Origin: Syntrophales bacterium
Lineage (GTDB): Bacteria; Desulfobacterota; Syntrophia; Syntrophales; UBA5619
DNA: 64,000 nt
Assembly: GCA_023229765.1 (NCBI GenBank)
Contig: JALNYO010000008.1
Location: forward strand, 62,001-126,000
Reading direction: 5' to 3'
Positions 24,114 to 33,657 of this stretch are shown piece by piece. The first letter of the stretch is position 1. Every line of letters starts with the position of its first letter. Under the pieces are notes generated by a model. It did not search any database, was not told the DNA's origin, and saw only the letters and a list, made by a program, of their open reading frames with translations. The position numbers and the translations under genes were made by a program.

Positions 24114-25784
24114 ATGACAACAAAGATGAATTTTCGCCCGGGATTGTTTCGGGATTTGGAAGCGGATATCCGTAAAAGGCTGGTGGCCGAGAAGATTGTC
24201 GAGCGGATTGCAAAAAAGGACTACACCGTCTGGAAACCTGCGCCGACTGAGATAGCCAACCGCCTCGGCTGGTTAGACAGCCCCCGGATGATGCCGGAGA
24301 AAATAGCCGAGATAGAGGGGGCTGTGGCAGAGATTCGGGCGGACGGGTACAATTTTGCCCTTCTGCTCGGGATGGGCGGCTCCAGCCTCGCCCCGGAGGT
24401 ATTCCGCAAGGTGTTCGGAATCGCCGCCGGCTATCTGAATCTGGAGGTGCTCGACAGCACCGATCCGGGGGCGATTCTTTCCTATGCGGCCTGCCTCGAT
24501 TTTGCCAAGACGCTGTTTGTCGTTTCCACCAAATCGGGAGGAACGATCGAGACCCTTTCCCTGATGAAGTATTTTTACAACCTGACTGCCGAAAAACTCG
24601 GGAAGGAAAAAGCAGGCGCACATTTCCTCGCGATTACCGATCCGGGCAGCAAATTAGCGGAAGCAGCCCAACAAAACGGTTTTCGGCACGTCTTTCTGAA
24701 CGACCCGGAAATCGGGGGGCGCTATTCGGCCCTGTCGTTTTTCGGTCTGGTTCCCGCGGGCCTTTTGGGAATAGACATAAGGCGCCTTCTGGAAAAAACC
24801 GCTGCCGAGAGCGGCGCGGCGGCCCTCATAGGCGGGATTCTTGGCGAAATGGCGATGCGGGGACAAGACAAGTTGACCTTTGTTTTTTCGCAGCGGCTGG
24901 CCGCGCTGGGTGGCTGGATCGAACAGTTGCTCGCGGAGAGCACCGGCAAGGAGGGAAAAGGCATCCTGCCGGTGATCGGGGAGCCTGCCGGCCCGCCGGC
25001 CTTCTACGGCGCCGACCGGGTTTTCTGCTCCGTCCGCCTGCAAAACGATGCGATCGGGGAGCCCCATTTGCGGGCGCTGGCAGCGGCCGGATTTCCCGTT
25101 GTGGATTTGACCATCGCCGACGACTATGATCTGGGAGGGCATTTCTTCTTTTGGGAGATGGCGACTGCCGCCGCCGGGTGGCGTCTAACTGTGAATCCTT
25201 TTGATCAGCCCAATGTTGAGTCCGCCAAGATGCTGGCGCGGCAGATGATCGACAAATATCTCCAGGAAAGAGTCCTTTTGGAAGATGCGCCGGTGATTGA
25301 GGCGGATGGTTTTTCCGTCTTCGGCCAGGTTGCGCTCAACGATCCGGAGGACATCCTTAAGGAATTTTTCTCGCAGGCAACGCCCGGCGCTTACGCGGCT
25401 TTTATGGCATACCTGCCCCCGTCGCCCTGGGTTGACGATGCCGTACAGCGGCTACGGGGGGCCATAGTGGAGAGATTCTTGCTTGCCACGACCTTTGGCT
25501 ATGGGCCGAGATTTCTGCACTCGACCGGGCAATTGCACAAGGGAGACAGCGGGCGGGGGCTTTTTGTCCAGTTTACCGCTGATGACAGCGAAGACGCGCC
25601 CGTGCCCGAGGCAATGGGAAGCACGGAGTCAGCGCTGACTTTTGGGGTTTTGAAAAAGGCGCAAGCGTTGGGGGATTTGCAGGCTTTGACGAAGGCGGGG
25701 AGAAAAATTATCCGGATTCATTTTCATGGCAATCCCGCCCAGGGCATTGACCGCCTGACGAAAAACCTTGCGAAAAAATCCTGA
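24114..25784 (+). CDS. pgi: Glucose-6-phosphate isomerase-type SIS protein
   Basis: A 556-residue protein (564 if the GTG at 24090 is used). Two SIS-type sugar isomerase halves are seen: LLGMGGSSLAPEVFR near residue 85, STKSGGTIETL near 140, and the C-terminal FLHSTGQLHKGD segment. These features are those of the isomerase half of the fused transaldolase/phosphoglucose-isomerase proteins common in this bacterial group; here no transaldolase domain is attached. It converts glucose-6-phosphate and fructose-6-phosphate. It follows transketolase by ~80 bases and is probably co-transcribed. ATG 24114 has GGGGG four bases ahead; GTG 24090 has GAGGG nearby, so the start is unsure. Confidence 0.8.
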   Translation: MTTKMNFRPGLFRDLEADIRKRLVAEKIVERIAKKDYTVWKPAPTEIANRLGWLDSPRMMPEKIAEIEGAVAEIRADGYNFALLLGMGGSSLAPEVFRKVFGIAAGYLNLEVLDSTDPGAILSYAACLDFAKTLFVVSTKSGGTIETLSLMKYFYNLTAEKLGKEKAGAHFLAITDPGSKLAEAAQQNGFRHVFLNDPEIGGRYSALSFFGLVPAGLLGIDIRRLLEKTAAESGAAALIGGILGEMAMRGQDKLTFVFSQRLAALGGWIEQLLAESTGKEGKGILPVIGEPAGPPAFYGADRVFCSVRLQNDAIGEPHLRALAAAGFPVVDLTIADDYDLGGHFFFWEMATAAAGWRLTVNPFDQPNVESAKMLARQMIDKYLQERVLLEDAPVIEADGFSVFGQVALNDPEDILKEFFSQATPGAYAAFMAYLPPSPWVDDAVQRLRGAIVERFLLATTFGYGPRFLHSTGQLHKGDSGRGLFVQFTADDSEDAPVPEAMGSTESALTFGVLKKAQALGDLQALTKAGRKIIRIHFHGNPAQGIDRLTKNLAKKS

Positions 25785-26039
25785 GTTTCGCCGCCGCGCC
25801 GCAAACATTGGATGAGCTTTAGAACACGGGCACTCCGGGGTGAGTTTCCTCGGTACGCGGTCAACACAGAGGCAAAAAGCAACTGGCGGGCCCGCTGGGG
25901 GAAAAAGGGGCGAGCTAAAGAGAAATGTATTGACAAAGGGCGACGTCTTGGTTAAGGGCCGACGTTGCCGGCAGAAAATCGGCATTGGTCAGAGACGGGT
26001 AAGATTTTTTAAACTTTATGAATAGTTGGGAGGTATGCT

Positions 26040-27050
26040 GTGAGGAAGAAACCGGTATCAGTCATCGTTGCGATAGTATTTTTCCTGGTTTGTTTTGCCT
26101 TTTCCGCCGAGGCGAAGATTATCGTCAAGTACGGCCATGTGGGACCGCCAATCCACCCGCAGCACCACGCCGCTCTGGCGTTCGCCAAATACGTGAATGA
26201 AAAAACGAACGGCGAGATCGAGGTGCAGGTCTTTCCCCTGGGCCAGCTCGGCGGCGAGAGGTCGATGTGCGAGCAGGTGCAGGGCGGAACCCTCCAGATG
26301 ACCTCCGCCACGGCCGGGGTGCTCGCCAATTTTGTCCCGGAAATCGGGATCATCGAGCTGCCTTTTGTCTATCCGGACAGGGAGACGGCCTACAAGGTAC
26401 TCGATGATAAAGATGTCCGGGAACGTTTTGCGAAGTATGCCGAGGCCAAGGGTTTTATCTTTATTGGCTATACGGAAAACGAGTTTCGGGACATGACCAA
26501 CTCGAAGCGGCCCATCAAGAATCCGGAGGATTTGAAGGGTTTGAAAATGAGAGTGCTGGAGGCGCCCATGATGATCGACACCTTCAAGGCCCTGGGAACA
26601 AACCCGACTCCCCTGCCCTTCCCGGAGATATACAACGCCCTGCAGCAGAAGGTCATCGATGGGCAGGATAATCCGATCTTCACCTCGATTATGATGAAAT
26701 TTACCGAAGTGAACAAGTTCGCGACGATCACAAACCATGTTCTCACCGAATGCCCAACCGTCGTCAGCCGGGATTTCTGGAAATCGCTTACCCCCGCTCA
26801 GCAGAATATCTTCCGGGAGGCTGCGGCGGTGCAGCTCAAGGTAAACCGGGAAGGCAACGCCAAAAACAGGCTGGTGGCCCTGGAGAAGGCGAAGGCCCAG
26901 AATGTGGATGTGCATGTTCTGACGGCCGGGGAGCGAGAGGCCTTCAAGAAGGTCGTCCAGCCGGTGTTGGAGAAGTACCGCGCTTCGTACGGGGCGGAAT
27001 GGTTTGATTTCTACCTCAAAAAGATCGACTTCCACGCGAAGAAGAAGTAA
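26040..27050 (+). CDS. dctP: TRAP transporter substrate-binding protein (DctP family)
   Basis: A 336-residue periplasmic protein. A signal peptide (VIVAIVFFLVCFAFSAEA, ending about residue 25) precedes the DctP fold. Motifs typical of the family are visible: IEVQVFPLGQLGGER, the RDMTNSKRPIKNPEDLKGLKMRV segment with the Arg that pairs with the ligand carboxylate, and QQKVIDGQDNP. It binds a carboxylate, often a dicarboxylate or similar organic acid; the exact substrate is unknown. The GTG start is supported by GGGAGG six bases ahead. It is the first gene of dctPQM. The 255 bases upstream (25785-26039) show nothing else. Confidence 0.9.
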   Translation: MRKKPVSVIVAIVFFLVCFAFSAEAKIIVKYGHVGPPIHPQHHAALAFAKYVNEKTNGEIEVQVFPLGQLGGERSMCEQVQGGTLQMTSATAGVLANFVPEIGIIELPFVYPDRETAYKVLDDKDVRERFAKYAEAKGFIFIGYTENEFRDMTNSKRPIKNPEDLKGLKMRVLEAPMMIDTFKALGTNPTPLPFPEIYNALQQKVIDGQDNPIFTSIMMKFTEVNKFATITNHVLTECPTVVSRDFWKSLTPAQQNIFREAAAVQLKVNREGNAKNRLVALEKAKAQNVDVHVLTAGEREAFKKVVQPVLEKYRASYGAEWFDFYLKKIDFHAKKK

Positions 27051-27062
27051 CCCGGCAAACAG

Positions 27063-27569
27063 ATGGACGGTCTTTTAAGGAAGCTCAACAGGTTCGAGGA
27101 GGGGATGGTCGGCTTAGCCCTCCTCGGCTTGGCGCTGCTTACGGCTGTTGAAACCTGCCTCCGTTATACGATCTCTTATACCTTCAGTTGGTTCGGCGAA
27201 CTCGCGAACTATACGATGATTTTCTGCGCCTATCTCGGCGCCGCGATCGGCGTGAAGTACGGGACCCACTTTTCGATGGAGGCGCTGTCCGAGTATCTTC
27301 CTGACCGGGCGAGTCATGCGCTGAAGGTCTTGGCATACGGCATATCGGGCGTCATCTGTCTGCTTTTCGTTTACTACGGGACAATCCATATTTTGAAAAC
27401 AAGCGCCTTCGGCGTCAAGAGCCCCGCGCTGCAGTTGCCGATGTTCATCCCCTATCTGCCGATTCCGCTTTTCTCGGCAACGATGGGGTTCCGTTTTTTT
27501 GTCCTTTCCTTTCAACACCTCCGTGGTTTTTTGAAAAACGAGCCTTTCGCGCGTATCAGGAGGAAGTAG
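27063..27569 (+). CDS. dctQ: TRAP transporter small permease (DctQ)
   Basis: A 168-residue protein with four predicted membrane segments and the DctQ hallmarks TYTFSWFGELANY-like aromatic-Glu segment near residue 38-50 and a GVKYGTHFSMEAL loop. It forms the membrane complex with DctM. It starts 12 bases after dctP and ends 3 bases before dctM. Confidence 0.87.
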   Translation: MDGLLRKLNRFEEGMVGLALLGLALLTAVETCLRYTISYTFSWFGELANYTMIFCAYLGAAIGVKYGTHFSMEALSEYLPDRASHALKVLAYGISGVICLLFVYYGTIHILKTSAFGVKSPALQLPMFIPYLPIPLFSATMGFRFFVLSFQHLRGFLKNEPFARIRRK

Positions 27570-27572
27570 CTT

Positions 27573-28853
27573 TTGACCTTGACTATCGTTTTGCTTTGTT
27601 TTTTGATATTTCTTGTCATAGGCATGCCGATCGCGCTCGTTCTGGGAGCGACCACCGCCGTTTATCTGATCTTTATCGCCCACGCCCCCATTACCTCCCT
27701 CATCCAGCAGCTATTTAATGGGCTGGACAATTTTGTCCTGCTGGGGGTGCCGTTTTTTATCCTTGCCGGCAACATCATGGCGGAGGGAGCCATCTCCAAA
27801 CGGCTGGTTGCGGTTATGAGGCTATTCGTGGGGAGATTTACCGGCGGACTCGCCATGGCCTCCGTTTTGGCCTGCCTGTTTTTTGCGGCCATTTCCGGTT
27901 CATCGCCGGCCACGGTAATCGCAATCGGCGGCATCATGATGCCGGCCCTCATCAAGGATGGCTACGGGGAGCGCTTTTCGATCGGCCTTCTCACCTCCGC
28001 CGGCTCCCTCGGCATTCTGATTCCGCCCAGCATCCCGATGATTCTCTATGCGCTGGTAATGAATGTCTCCGTGGCCGAGCTTTTTCTGGCCGGCTTCCTG
28101 CCGGGTCTTTTTATCGGGGGCGTCCTGATGGTCTATTCCGTTATCATGGCAAAAAAACGGGGATGGCGTTCCGAGGCTCGCTACACCTTCGCGGAGGGGA
28201 TAAAAATCATCAAAGAGGGATTGTGGGCGTTGTTTCTTCCCATCCTGGTGCTCGGCGGGATCTACGGAGGGGTTTTCACCCCGACGGAGGCAGCGGCGGT
28301 TTCCGTCGTTTACGCCCTTCTTGTGGAGCTTTTCATCTACAGGGAACTGAAACCGGGCAAGCTCTTTTCCGTCTGTAGAGATTCCGCGATACTGTCAGGA
28401 TCGCTGCTCTTCATCCTCTCCTGTGCGATGAGCTTCATCTGGATGCTGACCGTCGAGCAGATTCCGGTAAAGCTGGCCGAGATAATCGTGACGAACATCG
28501 AGAGCAAATGGCTCTTTCTGCTGGCCATCAACGGCGCGCTTTTGCTCATCGGCGGTCTCATGGATATCGTGACGGCGATTGTCGTCATCTCACCGATTCT
28601 GGCCGAGACGCTCAACCGGTACGACATCAATTACATTCACTACGGCATTATCATGATCGTGAATGTTGAGCTGGGTTTCCTGACCCCGCCCTTCGGCCTC
28701 AATCTTTTTGTGGCAATGGCCGTTATGAGGCGCTCCCTCGTGGAAGTAAGCAGGGCGGTGCTGCCGTTCATCCTCCTCTTTTTGGCCTGCCTTCTCATCA
28801 TTACCTATGTCCCGCAGCTCTCAACGCTGCTGCCGGAGCTTTTCCTCAGGTAA
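27573..28853 (+). CDS. dctM: TRAP transporter large permease (DctM)
   Basis: A 426-residue protein with about twelve membrane segments. DctM motifs include FFAAISGSSPATVIAIG near residue 105-120, GSLGILIPPSIPMILYA, and the late GFLTPPFGLNLFV. It moves the substrate with sodium or proton symport. The start is TTG, with AGGAGG eight bases ahead. It ends nine bases from the convergent thioredoxin gene. Confidence 0.9.
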   Translation: MTLTIVLLCFLIFLVIGMPIALVLGATTAVYLIFIAHAPITSLIQQLFNGLDNFVLLGVPFFILAGNIMAEGAISKRLVAVMRLFVGRFTGGLAMASVLACLFFAAISGSSPATVIAIGGIMMPALIKDGYGERFSIGLLTSAGSLGILIPPSIPMILYALVMNVSVAELFLAGFLPGLFIGGVLMVYSVIMAKKRGWRSEARYTFAEGIKIIKEGLWALFLPILVLGGIYGGVFTPTEAAAVSVVYALLVELFIYRELKPGKLFSVCRDSAILSGSLLFILSCAMSFIWMLTVEQIPVKLAEIIVTNIESKWLFLLAINGALLLIGGLMDIVTAIVVISPILAETLNRYDINYIHYGIIMIVNVELGFLTPPFGLNLFVAMAVMRRSLVEVSRAVLPFILLFLACLLIITYVPQLSTLLPELFLR

Positions 28854-28862
28854 ATTTTTCAC

Positions 28863-29393
28863 TTACAGATCGGCCAATAACTGGGATAGTCCAAGGCCCG
28901 CCTTCTCCAGTTCTTTCGAGGCGGCCAACGCCTTTTCGTAAAGTGGCGTGCCCTTGGTCTCACTTGCCTTTTCCAGCCATTTGGAAAATTTCTGCCCATG
29001 CTGTTCGTTGCTTTTAGCCCATGAACTGATCAGCGATTTCAGCTTGCCCTTTTCGTCGGAGGGGAATTTCTCGAGGGTTTTGTCCACCATCGCCTTGATC
29101 GTACTTTCCGGAACCGCGCCGAGGATCTCGTCCACCTTCTGCCCGTCCACAAAAAACATCTGCATCGGGATGCTCATGATCTGATACTTGGCCGCTGTCC
29201 GCTGGTTCTGGTCCACGTTGATTTTACAGAACTTGAATTTGCCATTGTAATCCTCGGCAAGCTTGTCGTAAAGGGGGCCGACCATCTTGCAGGGTCCGCA
29301 CCACGGCGCCCAGAAATCCACTTCCACCGGCAAATCCGCCTGAAACACCTCTTCCTCAAAAGTATCGTCCGTAATTTCCACTACCTTGCTCAT
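28863..29393 (-). CDS. Thioredoxin-fold protein with C-terminal helical extension
   Basis: A 176-residue protein. Residues 1-~108 are a thioredoxin with the active site WAPWCGPCKM and the cis-proline in MSIPMQMFF. The last ~65 residues are charged and helical, without a second active site, and are not part of ordinary thioredoxins (~105-110 residues). The start at ATG 29393 is fixed by AGGAGG five bases ahead; the longer frame to 29435 is not needed. It is expected to reduce disulfides in the cytoplasm; the extension may bind a partner. Confidence 0.82.
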   Translation of the reverse strand: MSKVVEITDDTFEEEVFQADLPVEVDFWAPWCGPCKMVGPLYDKLAEDYNGKFKFCKINVDQNQRTAAKYQIMSIPMQMFFVDGQKVDEILGAVPESTIKAMVDKTLEKFPSDEKGKLKSLISSWAKSNEQHGQKFSKWLEKASETKGTPLYEKALAASKELEKAGLGLSQLLADL

Positions 29394-29497
29394 TGTTTCC
29401 TCCTCCATCATTTTATTTTTTCGTATGCGTGGCAAAACAGAAAAAACGCCTGCTTATTATGAACATCAAGCTTAGCTTTGTCAACCAGGGGGAAGTC

Positions 29498-29550
29498 TGC
29501 GTACGGAAGATGTTGAAAATACGGGATAACGGCTTTCACCGGTATCTTAA
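29498..29550. repeat. Repeat family R3, copy 1
   Basis: A ~52-base stretch beginning TGCGTACGGAAGAT and ending CACCGGTATCTTA is nearly identical to 34489-34540. Just before it (about 29455-29475) is TTATGAACATCAAGCTTAG, which resembles the interior of repeat R1. The rest of the 375-base gap 29394-29768 between the thioredoxin and the TSUP remnant shows no gene. Confidence 0.75.
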
Positions 29551-29768
29551 ATCCGGTTCATCCGGTTGATGCGTACTTTTGACTTGAAAAAGAACGAAGA
29601 TTAAATAAAGAGATTAAGGCATAAACAACAAAATCAAAACCATGAAACGAATGGCCTACGGCTTCAGAGATATGGAATTCTTCAAACTCAAAATTATGGC
29701 CCTTCATGAAACAAAGTACGCTCTATTCGTATGAACCAAATTTAAATCATGTCTTTGGTTAATCTGCT

Positions 29769-30290
29769 TCATCTGATCATGGTGAATATTTTATAGTGCG
29801 TCATGACCACAATAAGAACGCCGAAAATTTGTTTAATTTTTGCACTGGGAACAAAGCGGCTCGTGAGCCTTACTCCGAAATAGGAACCGATCGCCCCAAC
29901 TACAAGAAGCGGAACCGTCAGGTGCATATCAAACTGAGCCGTTGCAAGGTGAGGGATCAATGCTGAAAAAGACGGAGGACAAACCGCTCAAATATAGAGC
30001 TGGGGAACAAATCGGACGAGATATGAACCCAAAGGCGCTGCAATGGTTGTTATGACAGCAAGGGTGATCGCCTTTTTCCAATCGATATGTCCACCCTTGG
30101 CAAACCCGAAGGTTGCAGTCAGCACCGTTAGACCATTTAACAGAAGGCTCAACGGTTGGACTTGGTGAACAAGATCGGGAAGAAACAATCCCAGGAAAGG
30201 AACCGCCGAAAAGGCCACACCAAGCCTCAACATTCCCGATATTACCGAGAGAATACTTAACCCGATGATAATGATTACATACTGGCTCAT
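29769..30290 (-). pseudogene. TSUP (TauE/SafE-like) permease remnant
   Basis: From ATG 30290 (GGGAGG ten bases ahead) the frame encodes ~100 residues of a TSUP membrane protein (IIIIGLSILSVISGML, then HIDWKKAITLAVITTIAAPLG) and stops at TGA (29988-29990). In the same frame the protein resumes with CPPSFSALIPHLATAQFD and GSYFGVRLTSR, ending at 29769. Intact TSUP proteins are ~250 residues; here a stretch of roughly 70-80 residues including the second glycine-rich repeat is missing between the halves. It reads best as an internal deletion with a stop at the junction. Sulfite/organosulfonate export is the family role but is unlikely to be retained. Confidence 0.65.
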
Positions 30291-30311
30291 TTTATTCCAT
30301 CCTCCCGAGAC

Positions 30312-30434
30312 AATTGCAAAACCATTTGTCATTCCCGAATGTCTCTATCGGGAATATGGTTTTTCAAGCAGTTAGAACCAGATTCCCGCTCAGAATCGTT
30401 GCGGGAATGACAAGAATGGGGAGTTTTGCAATTA
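30312..30434. repeat. Repeat family R1, copy 3 (shortened)
   Basis: The outer ends are almost the same as in copy 1 (AATTGCAAAACCATTTGTCA at the left, GGGAATGACAAGAATGGGGA then GTTTTGCAATT at the right) but the inner palindrome is deleted. The terminal inverted repeats are cleaner than in copy 1. It lies between the TSUP remnant and the URO-D family gene. Confidence 0.8.
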
Positions 30435-30449
30435 CCTCTCCCTTCCAAA

Positions 30450-31553
30450 TTAATCCTGCTTCCAGGATCCCAAAGGATACTTCCCGTATTTGTGGGTCGC
30501 CTCCACCCAGGCTTTGAAATGTAACCCCGGAGTTGACGGAAGAAGTTGGCAGCTCGGAGCCATGAGGACCCCTCCACCAAGCCCGCCAATCTCAATCGTC
30601 TCTTTCACGATGGCCTCGATCTTTTCAGCGGGGCCCCCGTCTATGGTTGCCCCATGCACTATCAGAGCTGCGGGGACATTCAGTTGTTTCACGACGCGTT
30701 CGCGTATCCAGGCCGCATCGTGCTTTTCGTCCAGGTGCAGCCCCCCCACCCCTGCCTCCCTAACCAGACTTTCGAGAAAGGCATATGATTTCGGTCTTTT
30801 CATGTCGCCATGAACATGCATGAACACTTTTTGACCAAACTCTTTTCCCACCATTTCAACAATCTGGGCGACGTAAGGAAGCAGAAATCTCTGGGCCATC
30901 GCCGGGGAGATGAGCTCGGTTCCAAAAGAGTCGTTCAGTGTAAGATGGGTATTAGCCCCGGCCTCGTATTGCGCGCGGATCCAGTCCATGCTGAAATCGG
31001 TGGCGACTTGGCACATTTCATCGACCCAGTCCGGATCTTCATAACAGTCAACGGTTAGGTCGCTCACTTTTCGGAAAAGATGTTGAACAAACCCAATGCC
31101 CACATAAGACATCGGAGAAATAGGATGGGTTGCGCCGAGCTCTTTGCAGACCGCCTTGAGCGCCTTAAGCGCCTGGGGCATCCGGTCATGTTTCAATGGG
31201 TCGAGAGGAAATTTCTTTTTGATCCTGTTCCAGTCTTCCTTCTTCCTGATTGAATGCTCCTTAACCGAAACACTGACGCCGAATTTTTCAGGGATATCAA
31301 GGACGCCTCCCAGGGATGGAACTCCATAGCCGTGATCTATGTAGGTCCCAAAGCATAAATCGTAATCGTACTTCTTGATATTGGTAACAAAAGCCTCGGC
31401 GATTTTATCGGAATCCAGCTCTTTCTGTGTGGTTATCTCCCTTATGCTCCACCCCATATCAAAGATGGCCTGTGCCATAACATGCGGACTCACGGGAATT
31501 ATATCCGGCTCCTTTAAATCGAAGACCGCCTCAATCCGATCCTTTTTATTCAT
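30450..31553 (-). CDS. Uroporphyrinogen decarboxylase (URO-D) family protein
   Basis: A 367-residue TIM-barrel protein of the URO-D superfamily. It lacks the length and N-terminal Arg pattern of HemE and is closer to the methyltransferase-like members (MtaA/CmuA type) common in anaerobes. Potential metal ligands are in FMHVHGDMKR and in LMAPSCQLLP near the C-terminus. Such proteins often transfer methyl groups between corrinoid proteins and coenzymes. No corrinoid protein is next to it, so the substrate is unknown. The start ATG has AGGGGA ahead of it. Confidence 0.75.
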   Translation of the reverse strand: MNKKDRIEAVFDLKEPDIIPVSPHVMAQAIFDMGWSIREITTQKELDSDKIAEAFVTNIKKYDYDLCFGTYIDHGYGVPSLGGVLDIPEKFGVSVSVKEHSIRKKEDWNRIKKKFPLDPLKHDRMPQALKALKAVCKELGATHPISPMSYVGIGFVQHLFRKVSDLTVDCYEDPDWVDEMCQVATDFSMDWIRAQYEAGANTHLTLNDSFGTELISPAMAQRFLLPYVAQIVEMVGKEFGQKVFMHVHGDMKRPKSYAFLESLVREAGVGGLHLDEKHDAAWIRERVVKQLNVPAALIVHGATIDGGPAEKIEAIVKETIEIGGLGGGVLMAPSCQLLPSTPGLHFKAWVEATHKYGKYPLGSWKQD

Positions 31554-31767
31554 CTCTTATCCCCTCTGCATTTCGCAGTTCCCCCTTCTTTTTTTGTTGA
31601 GTAGGCCGGTTTATCCGGATGCCGCAGGTTAACATTTGTTTTCTCCTTTTGATTTATTGAAGGCGCACAATATCTCAACCATGTATCCATGTCCTTGGGT
31701 AATCTGTCTCGTATCATAGCAGCCGCGATTTTCGTCGGGTGAGCGCGTGGAACCAACCATAGAGCGG

Positions 31768-33657
31768 TCAAGGCCGGGTCCACAGCAGCAGCGTCGAACT
31801 GATAACGACGGTCACGCAGCCCGCTTCCTGGAATATGACCGCCAGTACCGGTGTCAGAAGGCCCAACATAGCCAGGGTGAGACCAATCGCATTGTAAATG
31901 ATGGAGAAGAATATGTTGAGCTTGATGCGTCGAAGCACCTTCCGCGACATCCGTACAAAATCAACAACGCGGGAAAGATCATCGTTCATCAGCGTCACGT
32001 CCGCCGCTGCGATAGCTACATCAGTGCCTGCGGCCCCCATGACTATGCCGACGTCGGCGAGGGCCAACGAGGGCGCGTCGTTGATGCCGTCGCCGACCAT
32101 GGCTATGGTTTTCCCCTTGTCCTGCCACTCCTTGATGAAGCGCTGCTTGTCCTCGGGAAGCAGCCCGGCGCGAAACTCATCCACGCCGATCTCGCGTGCA
32201 ACCGCCTGCGCCACCTTGGGGTTGTCGCCGGTAAGCATGATGATGCGCGAGCCTAACTCCTTGAGCGCCGTCACGGCCTGCGCCGTCTCCGTACGCACCT
32301 CGTCCGCGATGGCTACGAGACCCACGGCATCACGCCCGCGCGCAACGAGGACCACCGTCCGGCCAAGCTCAGCCTGTGCCGCCAAAGCCTGTTCAAGACG
32401 CTCGCAAACGGCGATACCCAGGTTCCGCAAGAATTCCGGCTTGCCGACCACGACGGTTTCACCTGCGTGGCTGGCGGTGATCCCCATGCCCACCTCATTT
32501 TTGAAATCGTCGGGGTCCGGCACGTCAAGCCGGCGCTGGGCAGCCAGCGCCATCACCGACCTTGCAAGGGGGTGTTCCGAGTACTTCTCGGCAATGGCGG
32601 CGAGACGCAGGACCTCACGCTCATCTTCCCCATCCGCGCCAATCACCTCCACGACCTTCGGGCGACCGAGGGTGAGCGTCCCCGTCTTGTCAACAAACAG
32701 GACGTCAATTTTCCCGGCAAGTTCAAAGTAGATGCCACCCTTGATCAGCACCGCCCGCCGGGCCATGTTGGCGATGCCGGCCGTCACCGCTGTCGGAGTC
32801 GCGATAGCGAAGGCGCACGGGCACGCCACGAGCAAAATAGCGACGGCCACCTTGATATCGCCGGAAGTAAGGTACCCGATGATCGCGAGCACGAGAACGA
32901 CGGGAAGAAACCAGACGGTGAAGCGATCAGCGATACCCTGGACCGGCGCCTTTGTTTCTTGGGCCTGTTCGACGAGGTGAACGATCCGGGCGAGCGTGGT
33001 ATCTGGGCCGATCTTGGTCGTACGCACATCGAGTCGTCCGTTCTCATTCAGCGTGCCACTGAACACCTCGCAGCCCTTGAACTTGTCGACCGGCATTGAC
33101 TCGCCGGTGATGGGCGCCTGGTTGACCGTGCCGGCGCCGGCAGTAACCACTCCGTCCACCGGGATGCGCTCTCCCGGGCGCACGATGATAATGTCTCCCA
33201 CGCGCAGTTCAGCCACGGGGACGGTTGCCTCCACGCCATCTCGCCGTACCGTCGCGGTGGGCGGGGTGAGATCCAACAGGTCGCGTATGCTCCGGCGACT
33301 CTTGTCGAGGGTGTAGGATTCCAGGGCGCCGACCACGGCCATGATGAAAATGATGACCGCAGCCGAGAGGAACTCGCCCACCGCAACGGTGACGACGAGG
33401 GCCACGGTAATGAAGACATTGACCGTAATCTTGCGCTGATAGAGATCTTTGAAGCCGGCGATGAAGCGCGGAAAGCCGCCGAGCAGCGTGGCGCCAAGCG
33501 CGAGGCCCGCGCTCACTAACGGTGGGCCGATACGCCAGTGGGCAAACGCCCAGCTCACCAGGATGAGCGTTCCGACGAGGGCGGGAACGAGGGAGAGCAC
33601 CAGGATCTCCCGGTAGCGGTCGGCGCGGGGTCGGACACGAGTAGCCTCACTCGGCAT
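31768..33657 (-). CDS. Heavy-metal translocating P1B-type ATPase
   Basis: A 629-residue P-type ATPase. The motifs are in order: TGES at 184-187 (actuator), CPC at 279-281 in the membrane metal site, phosphorylation site DKTGT at 323-327, HP at 362-363, and the hinge GDGIND at 522-527. There is no N-terminal heavy-metal-associated domain. The last membrane helix has QEAGC (about 610-614). These suit a Zn/Cd/Pb or related efflux pump. The Cys-rich miniprotein gene overlaps its start by 11 bases and an ArsR regulator is upstream, together a metal-resistance operon. GAGGGGG ahead of the ATG supports the start. Confidence 0.88.
   Translation of the reverse strand: MPSEATRVRPRADRYREILVLSLVPALVGTLILVSWAFAHWRIGPPLVSAGLALGATLLGGFPRFIAGFKDLYQRKITVNVFITVALVVTVAVGEFLSAAVIIFIMAVVGALESYTLDKSRRSIRDLLDLTPPTATVRRDGVEATVPVAELRVGDIIIVRPGERIPVDGVVTAGAGTVNQAPITGESMPVDKFKGCEVFSGTLNENGRLDVRTTKIGPDTTLARIVHLVEQAQETKAPVQGIADRFTVWFLPVVLVLAIIGYLTSGDIKVAVAILLVACPCAFAIATPTAVTAGIANMARRAVLIKGGIYFELAGKIDVLFVDKTGTLTLGRPKVVEVIGADGEDEREVLRLAAIAEKYSEHPLARSVMALAAQRRLDVPDPDDFKNEVGMGITASHAGETVVVGKPEFLRNLGIAVCERLEQALAAQAELGRTVVLVARGRDAVGLVAIADEVRTETAQAVTALKELGSRIIMLTGDNPKVAQAVAREIGVDEFRAGLLPEDKQRFIKEWQDKGKTIAMVGDGINDAPSLALADVGIVMGAAGTDVAIAAADVTLMNDDLSRVVDFVRMSRKVLRRIKLNIFFSIIYNAIGLTLAMLGLLTPVLAVIFQEAGCVTVVISSTLLLWTRP

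Noticed and set aside
29988..29990. TGA in the TSUP gene as selenocysteine
   Set aside because: Only a 3-4 bp stem is found after it, and family residues are missing across the site, so a deletion is the simpler reading.
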